Shown: positions 1 to 6,525 of the stretch, one piece after another
Numbering within the stretch: the stretch's first letter is position 1
How the letters are laid out: each line of letters begins with the position of its first letter
Source of the DNA: Bacteroidales bacterium
GTDB lineage: Bacteria; Bacteroidota; Bacteroidia; Bacteroidales; UBA3824
Length of the DNA stretch: 13,816 nucleotides
Direction of reading: 5' to 3'
Assembly: GCA_017543645.1 (NCBI GenBank)
Contig: JAFYFR010000068.1
Location: 1 to 13,816, forward strand
The notes under the pieces: model-generated
Told to the model about the DNA's origin: nothing
The model's input: the letters and a program-made list of their open reading frames with translations, nothing else
Database searches by the model: none
Translations under genes and position numbers: made by a program

Positions 1-112
1 CGGCAACAGATTCGGTTGCCTTGCCTTCTACTAATTTAGTAGCACCTTGGATAGATGCCGGCACTTTGGGCTGATATGCCGCACGTGCAATCTGTAAAGG
101 ACTTTTGTTCAT
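1..112 (-). CDS. pfp: Diphosphate--fructose-6-phosphate 1-phosphotransferase, N-terminal fragment
   Basis: The first 37 codons of a gene that runs off the left edge are visible. The peptide starts MNKSPLQIARAAYQPK and continues with a stretch ending in VEGKATESVA. This resembles, from memory, the N-terminus of Bacteroidales pyrophosphate-dependent phosphofructokinases, which use PPi instead of ATP to make fructose-1,6-bisphosphate reversibly in glycolysis. No catalytic motif is inside the window, so the call rests on the N-terminal signature alone. The ATG lies 24 bases after the stop of the lipoprotein gene and no promoter is visible in the gap, so it is probably transcribed together with der and the lipoprotein gene. 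Confidence 0.6.
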   Translation of the reverse strand, partial: MNKSPLQIARAAYQPKVPASIQGATKLVEGKATESVA

Positions 113-136
113 CTTTGTTGTATTTAATGTTGTGTT

Positions 137-712
137 TTATTCGTCTTTTTCTTTAACTTTTTTCACCGTTCCGTCGGCATACACTGTGCCGTGAACTTTG
201 AGCGGTATGTCGCAGGTTTCATAAATGTTGCTTTTGTTGAGGTTGCGGTCGTAAACGTAAAACTCATAACGTATTGTGTCGAACGTTACATACGAAAGCG
301 GAATGTCAATTGACACCTTGATTTCGGCCTTGAGATACTTGTTTTGTCCCACCGGCTCGTTGTAGGGAATGCGGTATTTGAGGTTGTCGTTGAGCTCCAC
401 AAGCGGATAAATCACGCTGCTGCTGTCTTTGGCATACACGGAAATAAATAGATTGTGGTAATAAAGGCTGTCCTTGTTGAAAACATCCAAAGTATCCTCC
501 TTGTTGAGACCAAGATTGCCATCGCCGTCGATTACATCAAAATACAAAAGCTGGTGTTTAACCTTGTTTTTCAGTTTGTCGGTAGTGTCGGCAATATACA
601 CTTTCACAAACCTTACCTCGGGAATATAACTGTAAGATTCCATTTTTTCGCAAGAACAAATACCTGCGAGCAACAAGGCGGCTACCGATATTTTAGATAT
701 AATGTTACGCAT
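137..712 (-). CDS. Small lipoprotein of unknown function, between der and pfp
   Basis: This 191-residue protein has a lipoprotein signal: basic start, hydrophobic core at residues 8-18, and cysteines at 19 and 21. Cys21, followed by Glu-Lys, is the likelier lipidated residue. The mature part is mostly predicted beta strand, with a DGDGNLGL motif near residues 62-69 that resembles a short acidic turn and might bind a cation. The C-terminus is highly charged (KKVKEKDE). I recognise no named enzyme family; similar hypothetical lipoproteins with a DGDG(D/N)(I/L)G motif occur in Bacteroidales. Its ATG is only 8 bases after the der stop, so it is translated from the der transcript. The expected location is the outer or inner membrane, facing the periplasm or the surface. 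Function is unknown. Confidence 0.8.
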   Translation of the reverse strand: MRNIISKISVAALLLAGICSCEKMESYSYIPEVRFVKVYIADTTDKLKNKVKHQLLYFDVIDGDGNLGLNKEDTLDVFNKDSLYYHNLFISVYAKDSSSVIYPLVELNDNLKYRIPYNEPVGQNKYLKAEIKVSIDIPLSYVTFDTIRYEFYVYDRNLNKSNIYETCDIPLKVHGTVYADGTVKKVKEKDE

Positions 713-720
713 ACTTATAA

Positions 721-2028
721 TTATTTTTTACGGAAAAATACTTTGATAGGCACACCGCAGAAGTCGAAATCCTTGCGCAAACGGTTCTCGATGTAACGTT
801 TGTAGGGGTCGCGGATATACTGCGGAAGGTTGCAGAAAAGCGCGAATGTTGGGTAATACGTAGGCAGCTGAGTGGCGTATTTCACCTTTATAAACTTGCC
901 TTTCCAAGACGGCGGAGGAGTCTCCTCCACATATTGCTGAATGCACTTATTGAGTTGCGATGTTGAAATCTTGCGGGTGCGGTTTTCGTAAACCCTCATT
1001 GCCGCCTCCATTGCTTTAAGAATGCGCTGTTTAGTAACGGCCGAGGTGAAAATCACAGGAATATCGTCAAACGGTTCGAGACCTTTTTTAATATATGCTT
1101 CGTATTTTTTTGTGGTGTTTTCATCGTTTTTTTCAATAAGATCCCACTTGTTAACCACCACCACAAGACCTTTGTTGTTGTCTTTTATAAGACGGAAAAC
1201 GTTCATATCCTGAGATTCAAGACCCTGCGTGGCATCGAGCATAAGGATGCAGACATCTGACTCCTCAATTGCGCGTACCGAGCGGAGCACCGAGTAAAAC
1301 TCGATATTCTCCGAGACCTTTGATTTCTTGCGCAATCCGGCGGTGTCAACAAGAATAAAGTCGTGTCCGAATTTTTGGTAACGGGTATTGATGGGGTCGC
1401 GTGTGGTTCCGGCAATCGGGGTAACAATATTGCGCTCTGTACCAGTTAATGCATTGATAAGCGACGACTTACCAACATTAGGACGACCTACTACGGCTAT
1501 CTTAGGAATACCGTCCTCGCTGTTGTCGGGTTTGTCGGTAAATTTGGCTACAACAGCGTCCAACAAGTCACCTGTACCACTGCCGGTAGCCGAAGATATT
1601 GTAAACAAATCGCTTATACCAAGGCTGTAAAACGACTGAGCCTCAATATACAACGACGGATTGTCGGTTTTGTTTACCGCCAAGAACACAGGCTTGTCGG
1701 CACGGCGGAGAATGTCTGTAATCACCTCGTCGCCAGCTGTTACGCCCAAGTTGGCATCCACCATAAATATAATAACATCGGCTTCCTCGATGGCGAAATG
1801 CACTTGTTTCTGGATTTCGTTCTCAAAGATGTCGTCAGAATTGTTGACGTATCCGCCCGTGTCGATAACGGAAAATTCCTTTCCGTTCCAATCGCACTTG
1901 CCGTAATGACGGTCGCGTGTTACGCCCGCCGTTTCGTGTACAATAGCGTCACGAGTCTGCGTAAGTCGGTTGAAAAGTGTCGATTTCCCTACGTTGGGAC
2001 ATCCTACTATGGCTACAATGTTGCTCAT
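721..2028 (-). CDS. der: Ribosome assembly GTPase Der (EngA)
   Basis: This is a double-domain GTPase needed for maturation of the 50S ribosomal subunit. At 435 residues it is a normal, complete length. The first G domain shows the P-loop GCPNVGKS at 9-16, DTGG at 56-59 and NKTD at 119-122. The second shows GRPNVGKS at 181-188, DTAG at 228-231 and NKWD at 293-296. The C-terminal KH-like domain follows from about 350 to the end, with the usual PPSWKGK and YPTFALFCN segments. The first P-loop has Cys10 where Arg is usual, which should not affect nucleotide binding. The ATG is preceded by a strong Bacteroidota-type promoter about 50 bases upstream. The gene leads a probable operon with the lipoprotein and pfp genes. 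Confidence 0.98.
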   Translation of the reverse strand: MSNIVAIVGCPNVGKSTLFNRLTQTRDAIVHETAGVTRDRHYGKCDWNGKEFSVIDTGGYVNNSDDIFENEIQKQVHFAIEEADVIIFMVDANLGVTAGDEVITDILRRADKPVFLAVNKTDNPSLYIEAQSFYSLGISDLFTISSATGSGTGDLLDAVVAKFTDKPDNSEDGIPKIAVVGRPNVGKSSLINALTGTERNIVTPIAGTTRDPINTRYQKFGHDFILVDTAGLRKKSKVSENIEFYSVLRSVRAIEESDVCILMLDATQGLESQDMNVFRLIKDNNKGLVVVVNKWDLIEKNDENTTKKYEAYIKKGLEPFDDIPVIFTSAVTKQRILKAMEAAMRVYENRTRKISTSQLNKCIQQYVEETPPPSWKGKFIKVKYATQLPTYYPTFALFCNLPQYIRDPYKRYIENRLRKDFDFCGVPIKVFFRKK

Positions 2029-2081
2029 GGATTTTCTGTTTAAGTAATGCTTTTATCGCAAAAGGATTATTATTTCGGCTG

Positions 2082-2112
2082 CAAATGTAGTCTTTTTATT
2101 GTTAAATTCAAA
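2082..2112 (-). promoter_or_regulatory. Bacteroidota-type promoter of der
   Basis: Read on the minus strand, TTTG (2112-2109) is followed by a 19-base spacer and then TACATTTG (2089-2082). This matches the Bacteroidota primary sigma factor consensus TTTG-N19-21-TAnnTTTG exactly. Transcription would start near 2077, leaving a leader of about 50 bases before the der ATG at 2028. A second, overlapping -7-like element (TAGTTTTG, 2116-2109) lies just upstream but lacks a checked -33 partner. Confidence 0.7.
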
Positions 2113-2128
2113 ACTATAAATGCTTTAA

Positions 2129-2365
2129 TTATTCGGCTTTTGTATTAAGAAACTCATCTACGAGTTTTACCGCCGTCTCGAGGTCGGTGGATTCCACTTT
2201 GAGTTCCATGTAAGGGTCAAACTCCCGTTTGTTCCATTCCACACCAGCAGAAGCGTCGCTGCGGTTTTCGGCAAAACTCTTGATGCCGTTCTGTGCGAGA
2301 TAGTTCTTAACCATCTTCACGTCTATTGCCTGTCCTGTAAATACTTTGTAATACTGTGTCTCCAT
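2129..2365 (-). CDS. DUF2007-type small protein
   Basis: This 78-residue protein begins METQYYKVFTGQAIDVKMVK, continues with a short helix-turn and the phrase AQNGIKSFAEN, and ends in a helix with TAVKLVDEFL. This pattern (a beta strand with KVFTG, a helix, then 'NGI' and a second strand) fits the DUF2007 family, named as putative signal-transducing proteins without an established biochemical role. It has no signal peptide and should be cytoplasmic. It is a stand-alone gene: der starts 100 bases downstream from its own promoter, and the transporter gene upstream ends 74 bases away. The ATG follows a promoter-like -7 box by 23 bases. The family assignment is from pattern memory. Confidence 0.72.
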   Translation of the reverse strand: METQYYKVFTGQAIDVKMVKNYLAQNGIKSFAENRSDASAGVEWNKREFDPYMELKVESTDLETAVKLVDEFLNTKAE

Positions 2366-2388
2366 TATACATCTAATTTTTCGGAGAG

Positions 2389-2396
2389 CAAAGATA
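2389..2396 (-). promoter_or_regulatory. Possible -7 element upstream of the DUF2007 gene
   Basis: Read on the minus strand the element is TATCTTTG, a full match to TAnnTTTG, 23 bases before the ATG at 2365. The only TTTG upstream (2413-2410) leaves a spacer of 13 bases, too short for the usual 19-21, so the -33 part is unsupported. Confidence 0.4.
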
Positions 2397-2439
2397 ATTT
2401 ATTTTTTCACAAAGAAAAAACCTTTTTTAGGCTAAGTGA

Positions 2440-3339
2440 TTACGAAAGGCACAAAATAGCCACCCCCGCCAATACTCCACACAGTATCAGGCTTTTATGA
2501 AGGATATTTTTTTCATGAAAAATTATAGCGCCAGCCAAAAACGATATTACTACGTTGCTCCGGCGGATGAGCGACACAATACCTATCATCGCATCCTCAT
2601 GGCTGAGACCGTAAAAATATAGGAAGTCGGCTACCGTAAGCAGGACTCCAACCAAAGGAATGGCAATTCTGAACTGAAACTTGTCGGTTTTCTGCCTGTT
2701 GGGATACCACACCACGGCAGCGAGTAGGGCGGCAAGCAAAAACTGGTAAAACGAGAACCACGCCTGCATCTCCATACGGTCGATATGGATGGTACGGAGA
2801 AGATACTTGTCGTACAATGCCGATGCCGCGCCTATCAATGTGCCGGCAATAAGCAAAAAGGCAAACTTATTGTGGCTGAACGATATGCCCTCTTTCCTAC
2901 CCGACCGTGCGTACAGATACAGACAAGTAAGTATAACAGCCGCGCCTATCCACTGCCAAAATGTGAGTCGTTCGCCAAGGATAATCACCGCCCCGAGCAA
3001 TGTCCACGCAGGAGCCGACGAGCGCACAGGCCCTACAATCGAAATAGGCAGATGTTTCATTGCCCAGAAGTTGCACAGCCACGAACTCTGAACTATAAAC
3101 GCCTTGATTATGATATACATCTGGTCGCTGGCGTTAGTTTCTGCCATTTCAAACAGAGTGCCTTTAAACCAGCCTCCGCCCACAATAGAATCTATCAGCA
3201 ACGGGGAAAACATCATCAGCGACACGCCCGACGAAATCACCATCACAGCCAATACCGCGTTTTCACGAACAGATGTTTTTTTGCAAACGTCGTAAAGTCC
3301 GAGAAAGACCGCCGACGCTATTACAACAGGTATCCACAT
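2440..3339 (-). CDS. EamA/DMT-family membrane transporter
   Basis: The 299-residue protein begins MWIPVVIASAVFLGLYD and is hydrophobic throughout, with about ten membrane helices arranged as two EamA repeats. Each repeat ends with the family's hallmark. The first has a stretch with VGPVRSSAPAW followed by GERLTFWQWIGAAVIL. The second has GIVSLIRRSNVVISF followed by FHEKNILHKSLIL. This family exports or exchanges small metabolites such as amino acids or nucleotide sugars; the substrate cannot be read from the sequence. A longer reading frame from a TTG at 3381 adds 14 residues, but the ATG at 3339 is preceded by an A-rich leader typical of this phylum and leaves the first helix at the N-terminus, so I chose it. 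The gene appears monocistronic. Confidence 0.88.
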   Translation of the reverse strand: MWIPVVIASAVFLGLYDVCKKTSVRENAVLAVMVISSGVSLMMFSPLLIDSIVGGGWFKGTLFEMAETNASDQMYIIIKAFIVQSSWLCNFWAMKHLPISIVGPVRSSAPAWTLLGAVIILGERLTFWQWIGAAVILTCLYLYARSGRKEGISFSHNKFAFLLIAGTLIGAASALYDKYLLRTIHIDRMEMQAWFSFYQFLLAALLAAVVWYPNRQKTDKFQFRIAIPLVGVLLTVADFLYFYGLSHEDAMIGIVSLIRRSNVVISFLAGAIIFHEKNILHKSLILCGVLAGVAILCLS

Positions 3340-3430
3340 TTTTCTTGCAATTATTTTTCGGACTGCAAAATAAATATGCAAGTGTGAATATTACACTAAT
3401 GATACGTTAAGTTGGTTTTATCAAAGCGTA

Positions 3431-3480
3431 CAAAAAAACAACGGCGGAAAACCTATTGTAAGAAATAAGTTTTCCGCCGG
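3431..3480 (-). terminator. Intrinsic terminator downstream of the first paralogous lipoprotein gene
   Basis: A perfect 11-bp stem (CGGCGGAAAAC at 3442-3452 pairing with 3469-3479) encloses a 16-base loop. Read on the minus strand, the stem is followed within four bases by seven T residues (3438-3432). It sits about 80 bases after the stop of the lipoprotein gene at 3560 and before the transporter gene, so it should end that transcript. On the plus strand no T tract follows. Confidence 0.8.
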
Positions 3481-3559
3481 ATAACTCAATTATTAAGTGA
3501 GGAGAAAAATAAAAATGGTAAACTAAAAATGTAAAATATGACTAATGTAAAATGGTGAC

Positions 3560-4165
3560 CTAATGTGATGCGTTTTTGGGTACTGCTACATAGCCAGAAA
3601 TGGTTACGGCTTTTGTTACCTTTGAGAACGACATTTTGGCAACGCCTTTGCATCCGTCAGATGTTTCAAAAGCAATTGCCTGTCCGCTCGAAAGTTGGTT
3701 AACACCAACGCCGAGGCTGGATTTTCCATCAAGATAATCTGCTGAAATAGACATTTTATCAAATGTACTTGCATCATTATAATCCTTAATATCAACAGAA
3801 CCGAGGTTCTGAATCTTGGTAGATTTGTTGCTGCTGTAAGTAATACCATTGGCATCGTAACACTGAGCAAGAAGGCTTGCATTGGGTGAACAAACAAAAG
3901 TTCCATACTGTCCCTGAGTACCTACACAAAAGTCGGCAGAAGCACTTGTAGCTGGAACTGCCTGACGGGAAGACGCACTGAATGCAGAATTTGAACTTGC
4001 CTTTGTAGAATTATAATTCAATGTTTCGTTAAACGAATACACATCCCAATTGGCATTTTCCGGATTGTCAGGACCATCGGGTGTAACTTGTTCGTCGCCG
4101 CATGATACAAACGTTGTGGCGAAAATTGTCAACGCCATCGAAAGAAATAAACTAATTTTTTTCAT
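3560..4165 (-). CDS. Lipoprotein of unknown function, paralogue A
   Basis: This 201-residue protein has a classical lipoprotein signal with Cys22 (TFVSC) followed by GDE, then a low-complexity linker rich in Asp, Pro and Asn, and a Ser/Ala-rich stretch at 53-77. The mature domain contains cysteines at 80, 92, 102 and 172 that could form disulphides in the periplasm or at the surface. The C-terminal third (about 137-197) aligns with its neighbour at 4254-4775: GQAIAFETSDGCKGVAK here against GQLVALETSQGSKGVVK there, then a strand ending in GYVAVPK against GYLRIPK. The N-terminal ANWDVYS also matches ANYKLYS. I do not recognise a named family. The acidic residues after the cysteine hint at export to the outer surface. 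It ends at the hairpin at 3431-3480. Confidence 0.85.
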   Translation of the reverse strand: MKKISLFLSMALTIFATTFVSCGDEQVTPDGPDNPENANWDVYSFNETLNYNSTKASSNSAFSASSRQAVPATSASADFCVGTQGQYGTFVCSPNASLLAQCYDANGITYSSNKSTKIQNLGSVDIKDYNDASTFDKMSISADYLDGKSSLGVGVNQLSSGQAIAFETSDGCKGVAKMSFSKVTKAVTISGYVAVPKNASH

Positions 4166-4209
4166 CGTTTTGTGGTTTTAGTTGGTTATATATTTTTGTA
4201 TTATTAAAA

Positions 4210-4237
4210 GTAGAGACGCACCTTAGCACGTCTCTAC
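4210..4237. repeat. Perfect 9-bp palindrome between the two lipoprotein genes
   Basis: GTAGAGACG at 4210-4218 and CGTCTCTAC at 4229-4237 form a perfect 9-bp stem with a 10-base loop (CACCTTAGCA). Elements of the form GTAGAGACG...CGTCTCTAC are, to my recollection, common as dispersed intergenic repeats in bacterial genomes including Bacteroidota. On the minus strand the stem is followed by TTTTAATAATA, a weak T tract, so it may act as an attenuator between paralogue B upstream and paralogue A downstream. Confidence 0.65.
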
Positions 4238-4253
4238 ATTTATTGGTTACAAA

Positions 4254-4775
4254 TTACTTTTTGGGTATGCGCAAGTATCCTTTTACAGAAACATTCTTGA
4301 AGTCGGCAGAAAGATTGGTAACTTTTACCACACCTTTGGAGCCTTGCGATGTTTCGAGAGCTACCAGCTGTCCGGCTTTTACCTTTGTAAAAATAAGATA
4401 AGCAGCGATAACGTTACCGTCGATTTTGGTTTCGGTAACAGCCAAATCGTTGATAGCTTGCAATGTATTGTACTTTTCGATATTAGTTTCCGACATAATC
4501 ATAGCCTTAGCTGTTACATCGGTAGTAATTTTTGAGAGCGGATTTGGATTGGTCAACTGAGACGGATCTACTTGTGAAGGATCCACTTCCCAATCGCCTT
4601 CAATGGAGTAGAGCTTATAGTTGGCATCCTCTTCGGCTGTCGTAGCGTTATCGTCGAGCCATTCGTCAGCTATTTTTTCAGGTTGTACTTCTTCTTCGTC
4701 ATCACCGCACGATGCAGAGAGAAATGTAGAAGAAATCATCAAAGATGCAGCAAGAAATAAACTTAATTTTTTCAT
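4254..4775 (-). CDS. Lipoprotein of unknown function, paralogue B
   Basis: This 173-residue protein has a signal of about 22 residues and lipidated Cys23 (LSASC). It is followed by GDDEEE, an acidic run of the kind described as a lipoprotein surface-export signal in Bacteroidota. The mature part starts with an acidic linker, then a tandem VDPSQ-VDPSQ near residues 64-73, and ends in the shared domain (KAGQLVALETSQGSKGVVK at about 133-151, GYLRIPK at 166-172). It contains only the lipid cysteine, unlike paralogue A. The strong alignment of both ends with 3560-4165 shows tandem duplication followed by divergence. It is the upstream gene of the pair, 88 bases apart, with the palindrome in between. 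No convincing promoter was found in the 129-base gap before it. Function is unknown. Confidence 0.85.
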   Translation of the reverse strand: MKKLSLFLAASLMISSTFLSASCGDDEEEVQPEKIADEWLDDNATTAEEDANYKLYSIEGDWEVDPSQVDPSQLTNPNPLSKITTDVTAKAMIMSETNIEKYNTLQAINDLAVTETKIDGNVIAAYLIFTKVKAGQLVALETSQGSKGVVKVTNLSADFKNVSVKGYLRIPKK

Positions 4776-4904
4776 TTTTTTTGTGTTTTAATAGTTATTG
4801 TTTAAATTAATAATTGTACTTATTCTAAATTTGAAACGTATCGCGTTTGATATTGTTGCATTAATAGTTGCAAAAAAGAACCGACAGTGAAAAAAAAACG
4901 GAGA

Positions 4905-5483
4905 TTATTTTTCCAATATGCAAATTTTCTGCACTTGGGGGATAATCAACCGCAAACCGTCGTTGACAATGGTGTAACGGCAGTACGGAGCAGAGGCTTG
5001 GTCGGAAATCTGGTTAGAAATTCTCCGGCGGACTTCCTCTGGCGAAATATTGTTTCGGAGCGTTACCCTTTGTATACGTACATCCTCGGGGGCGATAACC
5101 AAAACATTAAAGTCGGTAAAACGGAAGAATCCGCACTGAACCAATATCGCACTCTCCAAAAGAACGAAATCTGAGTTGCGGTTTTTGTCCACAAAGGCAT
5201 CAAACGCCTCTTTTACAAGAGGATGGACTATCGAATTGAGTAGCTGCAATTTGTCTTTGTCAGCAAAAACAATAGATGCCAACGCACGGCGGTTGAGTAC
5301 ACCATCACGATAAACATCTTTGCCAAACGCCTCTGAAATACGTGATATTGCAGCAGGATGAGTGGCGGTAATAACGTTTGCTTCGGAGTCGGCGATAAAA
5401 AGCTTCGCCCCAATGGTTTCAAAAACTTTTGCCACGGTAGATTTTCCGCTACCTATGCCGCCGGTAAGTCCTATAATTTTCAT
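4905..5483 (-). CDS. coaE: Dephospho-CoA kinase
   Basis: CoaE phosphorylates the 3'-hydroxyl of dephospho-CoA with ATP, the last step of coenzyme A synthesis, in the cytoplasm. The 192-residue protein is of normal length. It shows the P-loop GGIGSGKS at 8-15, Asp32 in the IADSEAN segment (DAD-type substrate-binding position), the VHP at 86-88, LLESAIL at 108-114 and the lid and Arg-rich segment RVTLRNN to RRRISNQ at 139-158. The segment after LLESAIL reads VQCGF where many homologues have acidic residues. The start codon overlaps the stop of the YbbR gene by four bases (ATGA), implying translational coupling. It is the last gene of a four-gene block. Confidence 0.96.
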   Translation of the reverse strand: MKIIGLTGGIGSGKSTVAKVFETIGAKLFIADSEANVITATHPAAISRISEAFGKDVYRDGVLNRRALASIVFADKDKLQLLNSIVHPLVKEAFDAFVDKNRNSDFVLLESAILVQCGFFRFTDFNVLVIAPEDVRIQRVTLRNNISPEEVRRRISNQISDQASAPYCRYTIVNDGLRLIIPQVQKICILEK

Positions 5484-6523
5484 TGTGAGTCGCTGTTAAT
5501 ACTAATATTACGTTCGATAAGGTACTCAACGCTCGCTGGTGAGACCCTTATGTCGGTAACGCCGAACCCTTCGGGTACACGTGCAAGCTTAATGGTTAGC
5601 ATATCAGATTTTAGCGGCGAATTAAAATCTGCATAGTCCACCGTCAACGAAAACATCTCCTTGGAAATTTTCTGATAATTGTTCCAACCAACAAAAAACT
5701 TTACCGAGGCAGTCTGAGGAAAAATCCTCATCAGCAACGAATCAGGCACGTTGACCTGCCGGATAGGCAGCACAAGAGTCTGCTCGGTATATTTTTCGGT
5801 GTTGATTTTCAGGTCGGTATAAATCGGTTCGCACACCACCTCGTTGGGAACGTTGAAATGCACGTGACGCTGTACCGGTTCTTGAAGATTTGTCAGCTCA
5901 ATAAACTCGGTTTTAACAAACTGTATTGAGTCGGCAATAATGGCAGATGCCCTAATTTCAACGCTGTCGGGCTGAAAAATGATTCCTCCCGCCGCACGGT
6001 ACTGGCTTTCAAACGTTATGTCGGCATCCAAAACCACAGGCACTTTTTTTACTACCGACTGACCAAAATCGAGGAACAAGGTGTCGGGCTGCACCGACAC
6101 AAACTTGAAATCTGCCGGCAGCTGCGCCTCTATCTGCTGACGTATATCATCATCAGAGATATATTTGAGCGTGGAATCGGCATGAGGAACATTGCGCAAG
6201 GCAAGTTTAGAGAGATCGATACGGAGATAGTCTTGAAAATGCCCCGAGGTAAGCAGCAGCGAGCCTTTTACCGATACACCAACTTTGAGCGTGGAAGTGG
6301 TAACTCCCGGAAGCAGGATTTTTCCGCCGGGAATGCCCGAATACTCCACACGGAACTCTCTTGAGGTGGAAATATAGCTTCCTGTTTTGTTGAGAAACCA
6401 AAAGACAGCGGCTATTACCACCGAAACCAAATATACAAGCAGATTTCGGTTGATCTTAATCCGCCTCAGCTTCCAAAAAGCAGCTTTCCATTTTCTAAAA
6501 ACCCTCCGTATGCCGTTTGCCAT
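5480..6523 (-). CDS. YbbR-domain membrane-anchored protein
   Basis: This 347-residue protein has a basic cytoplasmic N-terminus, one membrane helix at about residues 28-44 (LLVYLVSVVIAAVFWFLN), and an all-beta extracytoplasmic part made of YbbR-like repeats, recognisable from EFRVEYSGIPGG and the strand pattern ending in IRVSPASVEYLIE. YbbR proteins in Firmicutes (CdaR) regulate the CdaA diadenylate cyclase. In Bacteroidota the gene typically sits next to coaE, as here, and its role is unclear. A longer frame from a TTG at 6565 would overlap the TPR gene; the ATG at 6523 starts two bases after that gene's stop and is preferred. The stop overlaps the coaE start by four bases. Confidence 0.88.
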   Translation of the reverse strand: MANGIRRVFRKWKAAFWKLRRIKINRNLLVYLVSVVIAAVFWFLNKTGSYISTSREFRVEYSGIPGGKILLPGVTTSTLKVGVSVKGSLLLTSGHFQDYLRIDLSKLALRNVPHADSTLKYISDDDIRQQIEAQLPADFKFVSVQPDTLFLDFGQSVVKKVPVVLDADITFESQYRAAGGIIFQPDSVEIRASAIIADSIQFVKTEFIELTNLQEPVQRHVHFNVPNEVVCEPIYTDLKINTEKYTEQTLVLPIRQVNVPDSLLMRIFPQTASVKFFVGWNNYQKISKEMFSLTVDYADFNSPLKSDMLTIKLARVPEGFGVTDIRVSPASVEYLIERNISINSDSQ

Positions 6524-6525
6524 AA

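Noticed and set aside
2400..2439. Possible terminator after the EamA gene (CCT-A5-AGG then T6 on the minus strand)
   Set aside because: The stem would have only three base pairs, too weak to call a terminator.
2785..3387. A 200-codon open frame on the plus strand opposite the EamA transporter
   Set aside because: Its translation is rich in Arg, His, Cys and Pro with no domain or signal, and it lies antisense to a clear ten-helix transporter. It is a shadow frame.
3528..3553. Direct repeat AATGTAAAAT (3528-3537 and 3544-3553) after the first lipoprotein gene
   Set aside because: The region is AT-rich and low in complexity. Two 10-base copies are easily due to chance or slippage, and no function is suggested.
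4776..4904. Promoter for paralogue B or terminator for coaE in the 129-base gap
   Set aside because: A T9 tract follows coaE on the minus strand, but no stable stem precedes it. No TAnnTTTG element was found before the lipoprotein gene.
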